Below the pieces are notes generated by a model. The model was not told the origin of the DNA, ran no database searches, and saw only the letters and a list, made by a program, of their open reading frames with translations. This document shows, piece after piece, positions 42,909-51,544 of a stretch of 64,000 nt of DNA; the stretch's first letter is position 1; the number at the start of each line of letters is the position of its first letter. This DNA comes from UBA12191 sp009937185 (lineage in GTDB: Bacteria > Planctomycetota > UBA8108 > UBA1146). Where the stretch lies: positions 124,001 through 188,000 of the forward strand of contig CALJGL010000004.1 in assembly GCA_938075155.1 (NCBI GenBank), written 5' to 3'. The translations under genes were made by a program, and so were the position numbers.

Positions 42909-45011
42909 TTAGGGACAGTTGGGATAACTGCTGCAGTCCAATCCATCACTGGTCGGATCTGATCCACAAGTCTCACCGGGTGCAGGCAAGTTTGCAGTCC
43001 CGAACAGGTATGTCAGCAATGCGACTCCGTCTGAGATATCCAGAGAACCATCGTCATTGACATCTGTAGCGTCGAGGCAAGAAGGGGTCCCCTCACCGTT
43101 AAACAGGAAGCCAAGGATTCTCACAGCGTCTGCGATGTTGATGGCACCGTCTTCATTCGGGTCACCCCGTCTGAAAATGATCGACTCACAAGCGTCTGGA
43201 ACCCCGTTTCCATCGGAATCCAGCTCTGAGCCATTGGCAATATCACAACTGTCTGGATTACCATTGTTGTTGCAATCAGGAGTTGAACCTGAATCCACCT
43301 CACACTGATCGATGGCGCCGTTGCTATTGCAGTCATCGGCGATGCCGAGGTCAATCTCACAGTTATCGAGCAAAGTATTACTATTGCAATCATCGCCCGT
43401 CCCGTTGATCACTTCGCAGGAATCCGGGAGGTTATCGAAGTCACAATCGACCAAGGTACCGGAGTTGATATCACAGATATCATGAACACCGTTTCCGTCA
43501 CAATCATTGGTCGCCAACTGGCATGAATCAGGAATCCCATCCGAATCACAATCGGATGCACCTGCTTCGATATCACAAGAATCTTCGATACCATTTCCAT
43601 CGCAATCGATCGCAGGAGTCTGACACGAATCAGGGATAGAGTCCCCATCGCAATCGATTTCAATTCCCGCGGCAATATCACAAGCGTCTGGCTCGCCGTT
43701 ATTATTACAGTCTGCCGTATTACCGATCGCGCACTCACATGAATCGACGATGAAGTTTCCATTGGTATCTACTGAATCGATGTTGGCAGGAACAATCTTA
43801 AAGATTTCTCCACCATTCCAATCGCAGATGTATACCTCACCGTAGGCATCTTCACCAAAGCCGGTGACACCAGAGATGGATTGAGATCCGGGAGGGTTCA
43901 ACTCCGCAGAACGGTTCGTGAATTCTGTGACACTGGACCCGTTCCATATGAATGACCAAATCGTGCTCGTGCACCAATCGGAGTAAAAGTAAATGCCGTG
44001 CATATCAGGCATGGCACAACCTCGGTAGACATTTCCACCTGTGATCGAGCAACCTGATCCATGGGAGTAAACTTGTACCGGATCCGTGAGTGCAGCAGAA
44101 TTACAGGCACACCCAGAGAGCCCGGTGCAACTATTGCCTTCCATGCAACGCCAGCCGTAGTTTTCGCCTCCGACGGAAGAAAACGGCTGAATGCTGATCT
44201 CTTCCCAGTTGAACTGCCCCACGTCGGCAATGTAGAGATCTCCGTTATCTCTATCAAACGAGAATCTCCATGGATTACGAAGTCCCGTCGCCCATATCTC
44301 ATCCAGAGGAGCACCTGGCCCCACGAATGGATTGTCGGGAGGAATCGCATAAGGAGTTCCCCCATCTACATCCAAACGCAACATTTTCCCCAGACGGGTA
44401 TTTGGATTCTGACTGTTCCCCTGAGGGTCATTGGCACTTCCGCCATCACCCAAGCCTATGTAGAGGTAACCGTCATTGGGACCGAAGGCGATCATGCCTC
44501 CGTTATGGTTCGTGAAGGGTTGATTCTGTGTAAACAGAATCTGGTCCGGACTTCCGTTCGCAACATTTGGATTCGTTGCCGAAACAGAGAAGCGGGCGAC
44601 GACAGTATCACTGCTGTTGTTCGTGTAATACAGGTAAAAGAAACCGTTGTTCATGTAGTCGGGATGAAACGCAAGGCCTAGAAGTCCTCGTTCGTCGGCT
44701 CCAGAATTTCCTCCCCCAACGATGGAGTTGATATTGAGGAATGGAGTCGTCAATAACGTAGCACTGGCCATGTCGTAAATACGAATAATGCCGGCCTGCT
44801 GAACGATGAAGAGACGTTCAAAGTCTCCCTCAGGCGCAGCCACGAGTACGGGTCTAGCGACACCACTGGCAATTCTGCGGGTAGAAAGAGGTGTCGTTCC
44901 CGATTCAGCGATCGACACATCCGGAAAAAGTACAAGGATCACCAAAAACGCACACAAAGTACGGACCAAAAATAACGGGGTCCGAATAGTGTTCGAACTT
45001 TCAGAGTTCAT
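42909..45011 (-). CDS. Secreted glucose/sorbosone dehydrogenase-type propeller with Asp-rich repeats and dockerin-like tail
   Basis: 700 residues. A signal peptide (FLVRTLCAFLVILVLFPDVSIAES) precedes a PQQ-type (glucose/sorbosone dehydrogenase) beta-propeller: RLFIVQQAGIIRIYD, then DERGLLGLAFHPDYMNNG, YIGLGDGGSANDPQGNSQNPNTRLGKMLR and EIWATGLRNPWRFSFDRDNGDLYIADVGQ. About residues 430-610 are some nine to ten Asp/Asn/Cys repeats of about 20 residues (DCDGDSIPDSC type), like thrombospondin type 3 calcium repeats. The last 88 residues are an EF-hand pair and CP-ending tail matching the protein at 9608. It probably oxidises sugars outside the cell, held by calcium-bound modules. The second-largest cost of Asp codons explains frames on other strands. 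Confidence 0.85.
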   Translation of the reverse strand: MNSESSNTIRTPLFLVRTLCAFLVILVLFPDVSIAESGTTPLSTRRIASGVARPVLVAAPEGDFERLFIVQQAGIIRIYDMASATLLTTPFLNINSIVGGGNSGADERGLLGLAFHPDYMNNGFFYLYYTNNSSDTVVARFSVSATNPNVANGSPDQILFTQNQPFTNHNGGMIAFGPNDGYLYIGLGDGGSANDPQGNSQNPNTRLGKMLRLDVDGGTPYAIPPDNPFVGPGAPLDEIWATGLRNPWRFSFDRDNGDLYIADVGQFNWEEISIQPFSSVGGENYGWRCMEGNSCTGLSGCACNSAALTDPVQVYSHGSGCSITGGNVYRGCAMPDMHGIYFYSDWCTSTIWSFIWNGSSVTEFTNRSAELNPPGSQSISGVTGFGEDAYGEVYICDWNGGEIFKIVPANIDSVDTNGNFIVDSCECAIGNTADCNNNGEPDACDIAAGIEIDCDGDSIPDSCQTPAIDCDGNGIEDSCDIEAGASDCDSDGIPDSCQLATNDCDGNGVHDICDINSGTLVDCDFDNLPDSCEVINGTGDDCNSNTLLDNCEIDLGIADDCNSNGAIDQCEVDSGSTPDCNNNGNPDSCDIANGSELDSDGNGVPDACESIIFRRGDPNEDGAINIADAVRILGFLFNGEGTPSCLDATDVNDDGSLDISDGVALLTYLFGTANLPAPGETCGSDPTSDGLDCSSYPNCP

Positions 45012-45267
45012 CCAGCTTCCAATCGATTCTCAGTCACCGTCTATCCGGTAACCTTGATTTCTGTGGGGTCTTGATTCGACCTATATTTACAAATTCCAGT
45101 GTAACCGAGATATGGGGAAATTCTCGGCCAATCGACGCCATCTAAAAGAATGACACATCAGGAAACCCCGAAAACGACCTTGGGTAATAGATTGCCGTGG
45201 AAAGCGACGCAATAATGGACCCTAGAGTCCTTTTAGTCCTCGGGTAAATCTCCCTCAAGATCCGCAT

Positions 45268-46119
45268 TTATCGAGATAATTCAGTAATTCTAACGTGAAC
45301 CGCATCGACCACTTCGTGTGGAGTTGAGGTTCCGGCGGTGATTCCCACGTGTTCCACACCCGTAAACCAGGCGGCTTCCAACTGATCTTCATTTTCAATG
45401 TGATGAGCCGTCACCTGACGTTCGCTACAAACTTCAAGTAATTTTCGGGTGTTAGAAGAATTGTAGCCGCCCACGACGACCATGACTCCCGGCCCCCTCG
45501 CCAGATCTTCGGCCAATTCCTCAACTGCACTTTGGCGGTCCTTGGTCGGCTTGCAGACGGTATCGACAAACTCAACTTCGATTTCTGGAAAACGAATTCG
45601 AATCTCGTCGAGAATGCCACGAGCCTCTTTGATTCTGTGAGTGGTCTGGCAAACGATGCCAATTCGGGCTTTCCCAGACAACTTTTCGATATCCCCACTG
45701 CCACCGATGACCGTGTAATCCTCGAGATCACCCACGATCCCACGAACCTCAACGTGCTTCTCCTGGCCAAAAACCACGGGGTGCCAGCCTTCAGATACAA
45801 GCCTTTTCACAGCCGTGTGCACCCTTAGAACCAGAGGACAGGAGGCGTCATACACAGTGAATCCCCTGTCGTGCAGTTTTTCTTTGACACTTTCTGCTGT
45901 CCCATGAGCGGTGATCATCACATTCCGAGACTTGATTTCGTCATCGAGAGAATCGACCATCTGGACGCCATGATCCCTCAGTTTTTGAACTGTTTGAGGA
46001 TTATGGACCAATTGACCTACGATCGTCAGATCACCCTTAAATGCGGGATCAAGGGCAGCCTCAATGGCATCCCTAACTCCAAAACAGGTTCCGAGGGCTC
46101 TGGCACGTGTGATCTTCAT
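45268..46119 (-). CDS. ispH: 4-hydroxy-3-methylbut-2-enyl diphosphate reductase
   Basis: 283 residues, normal for IspH/LytB. The three cluster Cys are 12 (ALGTCFGVRDA), 94 (YDASCPLV) and 189 (VDTVCKPTKDRQ). VGQLVHNPQ, ITAHGTAES, GQEKHVEVRGIVG and VVVVGGYNSSNTRKL are all in place, as is the end GITAGTSTPHEVV. It makes IPP and DMAPP in the last step of the MEP isoprenoid pathway and needs a 4Fe-4S cluster. It lies upstream of the secreted dehydrogenase gene with 256 bases between, in which I saw no clear element. It diverges from hutU. Confidence 0.97.
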   Translation of the reverse strand: MKITRARALGTCFGVRDAIEAALDPAFKGDLTIVGQLVHNPQTVQKLRDHGVQMVDSLDDEIKSRNVMITAHGTAESVKEKLHDRGFTVYDASCPLVLRVHTAVKRLVSEGWHPVVFGQEKHVEVRGIVGDLEDYTVIGGSGDIEKLSGKARIGIVCQTTHRIKEARGILDEIRIRFPEIEVEFVDTVCKPTKDRQSAVEELAEDLARGPGVMVVVGGYNSSNTRKLLEVCSERQVTAHHIENEDQLEAAWFTGVEHVGITAGTSTPHEVVDAVHVRITELSR

Positions 46120-46155
46120 CTCAGGATCTAACTCCGCTTCTAAATAACTCCAACA

Positions 46156-46193
46156 AACCTACCGGACGCTTCAAATGATCTGAAGCCGGGGTT
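46156..46193. repeat. Bulged hairpin between divergent ispH and hutU
   Basis: AACC-CCG-GCTTCA pairs with TGAAGC-CGG-GGTT around an AATGATC loop (13 base pairs with two small bulges). It lies 37 bases upstream of ispH and 182 bases upstream of hutU. It could be an operator or a structured leader of either; nothing links it to a known regulator. Confidence 0.45.
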
Positions 46194-46374
46194 GGCAAGG
46201 TCACAATCTCATTCTAACACTCTTCGGAACCCAGATTCGAGTCTTCTCCCGTTTTCGATGAGTCGAGATGATCGATTCTGTTTCGGTTGCATCACCCCGA
46301 TCTTTCTGGTGGCATCCACTTTCAGGGTGAAGCCGGTACTTCAATGTCGCCCTGTGGAAAGGGATCTCCGTCCG

Positions 46375-48063
46375 ATGTCATTGAATCCCGATATCCTTGG
46401 ATCCGCTCGCAGTGTCAAAGCCCCCCGGGGAACTGAACTCAGCTGCTCAAGTTGGCTGATTGAAGCTCCCCTCCGAATGCTCATGAATAATCTCGATCCC
46501 GAGGTTGCTGAAGACCCCGACAATCTCGTCGTCTACGGTGGCTCCGGCAAAGCTGCAAGAACATGGGATTGCTTCGAAGCGATCTGCTCTACTCTCCGAG
46601 AAATGGCTCCCGACGAAACTCTACTGGTACAAAGTGGTAAACCTGTCGGAGTAGCAAAAACCCATCCTGATGCACCTCGTGTTCTTATCGCTAACTCAAA
46701 TCTCGTTCCTCGTTGGGGAACCATTGAAGAGTTTCGGAGACTGGAGGCAGAAGGCCTCATCATGTACGGGCAAATGACCGCCGGTTCATGGATCTACATC
46801 GGTACCCAAGGAATTCTTCAGGGTACCTATGAAACTTTTGTCGAGGCAGGAAGACAGCACTTCAATGGAGACCTCAAAGGTCGCTGGATTCTCACCGCTG
46901 GACTCGGCGGTATGGGAGGGGCTCAACCCCTCGCAGCATCCATCGCCGGAGCGGTATCTCTCAATATCGAAGTCGATCCCGCACGCATCCAACGACGACT
47001 CGAAATGAAATACCTCGATGAATCCTTCGAGGATCTCGATGAAGCATTGAATCGCATCAACGAACTTTGTGAATCCGGAGAAGCACGCTCTGTAGGAATT
47101 CTTGGAAATGCCGCAGAAATAGTGCCTGCGATCCTAGAACGAGGCATCGTTCCAGATATGGTCACTGACCAAACGAGTGCTCACGATGCTCTGGATGGAT
47201 ATATCCCTCACCAGGTCTCCTGTAGTGAGGCTCAGCGACTCCGAGAAGAGGATCCTGACCGATATGAGACTCTTTCCAAAGAATCGATGAGAATCCATTG
47301 TGAAGCGATGATCGGCTTGATGAACGCCGGATCGATTTGCTTTGACTATGGTAATAATTTGCGCGGACAAGCCAAGGATGCTGGACTTGAAAATGCATTC
47401 GATTACCCCGGCTTTGTCCCTGCCTACGTGAGACCCCTCTTTTGTCAGGGCAAAGGTCCCTTCCGTTGGGTCGCACTCAGCGGAGACCCTGAAGACATTT
47501 ACAAAACAGACGAAGCCGTCCTCGACCTATTTTCCGATGACGAACATCTCTGTCACTGGATACGAACCGCACGCGAACGAATCCAATTCCAGGGACTGCC
47601 TTCCAGAATCTGTTGGCTGGGTTATGGAGAAAGACACCGTCTAGGACTTCGCATCAATGAACTCGTCGCCAGCGGTGAAATCTCTGCTCCTATTGTGATC
47701 GGTCGAGACCATCTCGATTGTGGTTCTGTGGCCTCCCCTAATCGGGAAACGGAATCCATGCTGGATGGATCCGACGCCATCGCTGACTGGCCCCTCCTCA
47801 ACCTCATGCTCAATACAGCCAGCGGAGCCACCTGGGTTTCCCTACATCACGGGGGCGGAGTCGGAATCGGTAATTCCATTCATGCTGGAATGGTGGTTGT
47901 CGCTGATGGAACACCTGAAGCGGCAAAGAGACTTGAGAGAGTCCTGATCAACGACCCCGGAATGGGAATTTTCAGACACGTCGATGCGGGTTATGAAGAC
48001 GCACGTTCTTTCGCTGATGAAAAGGACGTCTGGATACCCATGAATCGAGACCGACGGCGATGA
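46375..48063 (+). CDS. hutU: Urocanate hydratase
   Basis: About 562 residues, as in Pseudomonas HutU. Blocks are KAPRGTELSCSSWLIEAPLRM, ENLVVYGG-type VVYGGSGKAARTWDCF, the NAD-binding GLGGMGGAQPLAA and PAYVRPLFCQGKGPFRWVALSG with the active-site Cys, then YIPHQVSCSEAQRL and HHGGGVGIGNSIHAGMVVV. It hydrates urocanate to imidazolonepropionate using tightly bound NAD+. The ATG at 46375 matches the family N-terminus, although the frame is open to 46192. It is coupled to hutI by ATGA at 48060. hutH and the later hut genes are absent here. Confidence 0.97.
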   Translation: MSLNPDILGSARSVKAPRGTELSCSSWLIEAPLRMLMNNLDPEVAEDPDNLVVYGGSGKAARTWDCFEAICSTLREMAPDETLLVQSGKPVGVAKTHPDAPRVLIANSNLVPRWGTIEEFRRLEAEGLIMYGQMTAGSWIYIGTQGILQGTYETFVEAGRQHFNGDLKGRWILTAGLGGMGGAQPLAASIAGAVSLNIEVDPARIQRRLEMKYLDESFEDLDEALNRINELCESGEARSVGILGNAAEIVPAILERGIVPDMVTDQTSAHDALDGYIPHQVSCSEAQRLREEDPDRYETLSKESMRIHCEAMIGLMNAGSICFDYGNNLRGQAKDAGLENAFDYPGFVPAYVRPLFCQGKGPFRWVALSGDPEDIYKTDEAVLDLFSDDEHLCHWIRTARERIQFQGLPSRICWLGYGERHRLGLRINELVASGEISAPIVIGRDHLDCGSVASPNRETESMLDGSDAIADWPLLNLMLNTASGATWVSLHHGGGVGIGNSIHAGMVVVADGTPEAAKRLERVLINDPGMGIFRHVDAGYEDARSFADEKDVWIPMNRDRRR

Positions 48064-49292
48064 CTTTGAAGCCTATTGATCTCCTCCTCTCAAACGCCAA
48101 TAAGGTGGTCTCCGGAAATAAAGGAGTATACGAGGGGTTCTCGATTGCGATCGATTCAGGGAAAATCAAGGCTATCGGACCGGCGAGTGAAATCGCCGGT
48201 CTTTTCCATCCTCGGGAAGAACTGGATGCCACAGGCAAACTCATCACACCCGGATTCGTCGATTCTCACACTCATGTGATCTTTGGTGGCCAGCGTGCAG
48301 GGGAATTTGTCCAACGCTGCTCTGGCGCGGACTACGAACAAATAGCAGCCGCAGGTGGCGGAATCAGAGCTTCTGTACGAATGACTCGTGATACGGATCT
48401 CGACACTCTCGTTTCGGATGCTCTTCCTCGAATCCAAAGGATGATGGCCTCCGGATCGACAACCATCGAAATCAAGAGCGGATATGGCCTGGATCTCGAA
48501 ACAGAACTAAAAATGCTTCGGGCCATAGCGATCCTTGCCAAGGATTGTCCTGCTGAAATCGTCCCCACTTTCATGGGAGCTCACGAAACCCCCGATGAGT
48601 GGCGAGAAGATCGATCCCGATATATCAAAATGGTCTGCGAAGAAATGATTCCCGCTGTTGCCAGCGAGGGGCTTGCAGAGTTTTGTGATGTCTTTTGTGA
48701 ACGGGGCGTCTTTAACCCCGAAGAGAGCCAAGCGGTTCTCGAAGCCGGTATCGCCCATGGATTGAAACCAAAGATCCACGCGGACGAAATGGCAGCTTCT
48801 GGAGGTTCTCTCGTTGCCGCTCAAGTCGGCGCCATCAGTGCGGATCACCTGATGATGACTCCACCAGAAGGTATCGCAGCTCTCAAAGAAGCTGGAGTCG
48901 TGGCGACTCTGCTCCCCGGGACCACCTTTTTCTTGTCGAAGCCGACATATGCACCCGCTCGCAAAATGATCGATGCGGGCCTCGATGTGGCCTTGGCCAC
49001 GGATAGAAACCCGGGGTCATGCACCATCGAGAGCATGCTCTTCATCATGGGACTCGCCGTCCAGCGCATGAACATGACCCCTTTAGAGGCGCTTGAAGCG
49101 GCCACTTTGGGGGGCGCGAAAGCATTGGGACGAAGTGAGATCTGCGGATCCATAGACGTTGAGAAAAGAGCGGACCTCATTCTTTGGGATGCTCCTGACG
49201 AAGATTTTTTGATTTACGAATTCACTAACGATTTGTCTCGTACAGTATGGGCAGGTGGAAACCGGATTTCCGGGCCTCCAGTCCACAGTTGA
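48060..49292 (+). CDS. hutI: Imidazolonepropionase
   Basis: 410 residues of the amidohydrolase superfamily. The metal His pair is in TPGFVDSHTHVIFGGQRAGEF, with the family-specific continuation QRCSGADYEQIAAAGGGI. The other ligands are in PKIHADEMAASGG and ISADHLMMT, then ALATDRNPGSC with the catalytic Asp. EIKSGYGLDLETELKMLRAI is the typical HutI block. It converts imidazolone propionate to formiminoglutamate, the step after HutU. The gene overlaps hutU by four bases and the long greA gene follows 38 bases on. Confidence 0.97.
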   Translation: MTLKPIDLLLSNANKVVSGNKGVYEGFSIAIDSGKIKAIGPASEIAGLFHPREELDATGKLITPGFVDSHTHVIFGGQRAGEFVQRCSGADYEQIAAAGGGIRASVRMTRDTDLDTLVSDALPRIQRMMASGSTTIEIKSGYGLDLETELKMLRAIAILAKDCPAEIVPTFMGAHETPDEWREDRSRYIKMVCEEMIPAVASEGLAEFCDVFCERGVFNPEESQAVLEAGIAHGLKPKIHADEMAASGGSLVAAQVGAISADHLMMTPPEGIAALKEAGVVATLLPGTTFFLSKPTYAPARKMIDAGLDVALATDRNPGSCTIESMLFIMGLAVQRMNMTPLEALEAATLGGAKALGRSEICGSIDVEKRADLILWDAPDEDFLIYEFTNDLSRTVWAGGNRISGPPVHS

Positions 49293-49330
49293 TCGAAGAG
49301 GCACCCCGTGTGCCAATAGGATGGAAAAAG

Positions 49331-51541
49331 ATGTCGCAATTTCTGGATCGTGCTGAACGCGCCATGAAAGATCAGTCCTGGGACGATTATGAGGAAGCTT
49401 GGTTGGATGCCATCGAAAGTGGCAATGTCAAGTTTCCTGATTATCTGACCGCCGCCCGCTCTGCTATTGCAAATGGTTGCGAAGAACGTGCCGGACAAAT
49501 GCTGGAACTTATCTATCAGTCAGGGAACGCTGACACTTTGGTTCAAGAAAAGAAACTCGAATTCATCGAGGCTCTGGCATGCACTCTCCCGAGAAGCGAG
49601 CCGATGCGGAAGCTGCTACTGGATTCATACAAAGATAACTTCGGACACATTGATGGGTTTGATACCTGTGTTAAAAACTCAGGCCTCATGGAGGGAACTC
49701 GACCCGGAGATGTGATTCCACTCTTTAAAAGAATGGTTCACTACCAACCCGGCTCCTTCGTCAAACACCGATCCGGATGGGGAGTGGGAGAAGTCAAATC
49801 TCTCGATACTAAGACTGAAACCGCCATCGTCGATTTTCAGAAGAAAGAAGGGCACTCCATGAAATTGGAAGCCCTCCCCCAGATCTGTACTCCACTGGAT
49901 CATGATCACTTTCTTGTCGTCTCATGGAGAAGGCCTGAAGATCTGAAACAGTTGGCGGAAAAAGAACCGGTCGAACTGATCAAGCTCGCCCTCCGAACCT
50001 CCTCCAAACCTTTACCATTGCCACGCGTGAAAGACCTAATTGCAGGAACAGCGATTCCGACTAGCTCTTGGAGTAAATGGTGGACGAAGACCAGAAATGC
50101 TCTCAAAAAGGAGCCGCTCATCGGTCAAACCGGCGGCAAGAATAATGAGCTGTATCTGCTAGATACACCTGAAGCCTTGAATACCAGCCTCACTCGCAAG
50201 TTCAAGGGGCTCTCTCCTTCCGAGTTGCTTCAATCGATCAGAGAATCCCTAGTGGAGGTCGGTCCTGATCAAATCTCGGTATTGGAAGAAGGATTCACCC
50301 GTCTCCGAAGAGATGTCGACAGAGGAGATCTACCTCGTTCAGAAAGAGTCTCTGCACTCCTCCTTCTCAGGGAGCACGCTTCCAATGGCCAAGAAGAAAT
50401 GGCTATTGGCGCACTCGCCATGAAGGAAAAACGTCTCTCCAATCTTCTCAACAATATTACTCGAGAAGATGAGATTAAAGAGACGCTTGAAATCCTCATG
50501 CGACTCAACCCTGAAGAGTTCACAAATAACGATTCTGAATTGTTTCTCGAAGCCGATGACGTTCTCCGTGAGCTTCTGATCAACAAATTCAAAGCAAATG
50601 ACACTATGAATCAAATGCATGAGATGTGTATGGATTCACTTCACCAGCCGAGCAAATCACCTCTCTTGTTCCTGTTCCTAGCTAGAAGAGCGACAGCGGG
50701 GAATACTGCTGACTTCCCAATGCTGGAAGGGATTTCTACTTCCGATCTTGTCAGACAGTGCCTATCCCTACTCGACAGACTCGCTCTCACTTTGAATACG
50801 ACTGCGGATGATCCTGGTCTGCAAAGAACGGTGAAACGTTTTCGTCAGCACCTCACGGCAAAGCCATTCAACTTGCTCAACAAAACTCTCGAAAATTCTA
50901 AAATCAATGATGCACGGGCACTCTATGATTTGATCGTTAGCTTGCGAACTATCAGTGATGCCAATATTGAAAAGCTGAAAGCCGTCATTCTCAGAAAGTT
51001 CCCCAAGGTTCTTTCTGGCCAAAAAGTAGTGAAAGTGGAAGTCTCAAGCAGAGACTCCATCTACTCCACCAGCTATGGAATAGACAAGGTTCAAAAAGAA
51101 CTGACAGAGATCCGAAACGAAAAACTACCTGCGATTTTCAAAGCGATTGGAGATGCAGCAGCGCTCGGAGACCTCAGTGAAAATGCTGAATTCACTTCTG
51201 CGATCGAAGAGCGAGAGAACCTGAATAGAAAAGTCCTCGAACTCCAATCAGAACTCGATCGCGCTCAGATCATTGATCCAACCCAGGCGACGACGGACCA
51301 GGTCAGTCTCGGCAGTTGTGTGAAGATCTTTAACATCGGAACTGATTCAGAGGTCACATACTCCATTCTCGGCCCCTGGGATGGTGGCCCCGATGACGGA
51401 GTGATCTCATATCTTTCTCCACTTGGAAAAGCTCTTCTTCAAAAACGTGCTGGAGAAGAATTTGAACTAGAACTTCCCACTGGAACTCAATCCTTCAAGA
51501 TTCTAGAAATCGCACAGGGACAGATTCCGGTCGCCCGATGA
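49331..51541 (+). CDS. greA: Transcript cleavage factor GreA with long N-terminal extension
   Basis: About 736 residues, against 158 for E. coli GreA. The last 154 residues are GreA: the coiled-coil domain (583-652) with the RNAP-channel tip motif GDLSENAEF (Asp and Glu at the tip intact) and the FKBP-like domain (653-736). The first 580 residues are helical, with a small beta module at about 140-190 (GSFVKHRSGWGVGEVKSLD) that recalls CarD/Tudor-type RNA polymerase-binding domains. Chlamydial GreA is also about 720 residues, so this is a PVC-type architecture. It rescues backtracked polymerase. ATG at 49331 was chosen over 49247, which overlaps hutI. It lies three bases from convergent truD. 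Confidence 0.88.
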   Translation: MSQFLDRAERAMKDQSWDDYEEAWLDAIESGNVKFPDYLTAARSAIANGCEERAGQMLELIYQSGNADTLVQEKKLEFIEALACTLPRSEPMRKLLLDSYKDNFGHIDGFDTCVKNSGLMEGTRPGDVIPLFKRMVHYQPGSFVKHRSGWGVGEVKSLDTKTETAIVDFQKKEGHSMKLEALPQICTPLDHDHFLVVSWRRPEDLKQLAEKEPVELIKLALRTSSKPLPLPRVKDLIAGTAIPTSSWSKWWTKTRNALKKEPLIGQTGGKNNELYLLDTPEALNTSLTRKFKGLSPSELLQSIRESLVEVGPDQISVLEEGFTRLRRDVDRGDLPRSERVSALLLLREHASNGQEEMAIGALAMKEKRLSNLLNNITREDEIKETLEILMRLNPEEFTNNDSELFLEADDVLRELLINKFKANDTMNQMHEMCMDSLHQPSKSPLLFLFLARRATAGNTADFPMLEGISTSDLVRQCLSLLDRLALTLNTTADDPGLQRTVKRFRQHLTAKPFNLLNKTLENSKINDARALYDLIVSLRTISDANIEKLKAVILRKFPKVLSGQKVVKVEVSSRDSIYSTSYGIDKVQKELTEIRNEKLPAIFKAIGDAAALGDLSENAEFTSAIEERENLNRKVLELQSELDRAQIIDPTQATTDQVSLGSCVKIFNIGTDSEVTYSILGPWDGGPDDGVISYLSPLGKALLQKRAGEEFELELPTGTQSFKILEIAQGQIPVAR

Positions 51542-51544
51542 ATT

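Noticed and set aside
43180..43740. CRISPR-like regular repeats
   Set aside because: The periodicity comes from Asp/Asn-rich protein repeats in frame; units differ and there are no unique spacers.
46192..46374. Longer start for hutU
   Set aside because: The added residues are not in the urocanase family and the region contains the divergent promoter and a hairpin.
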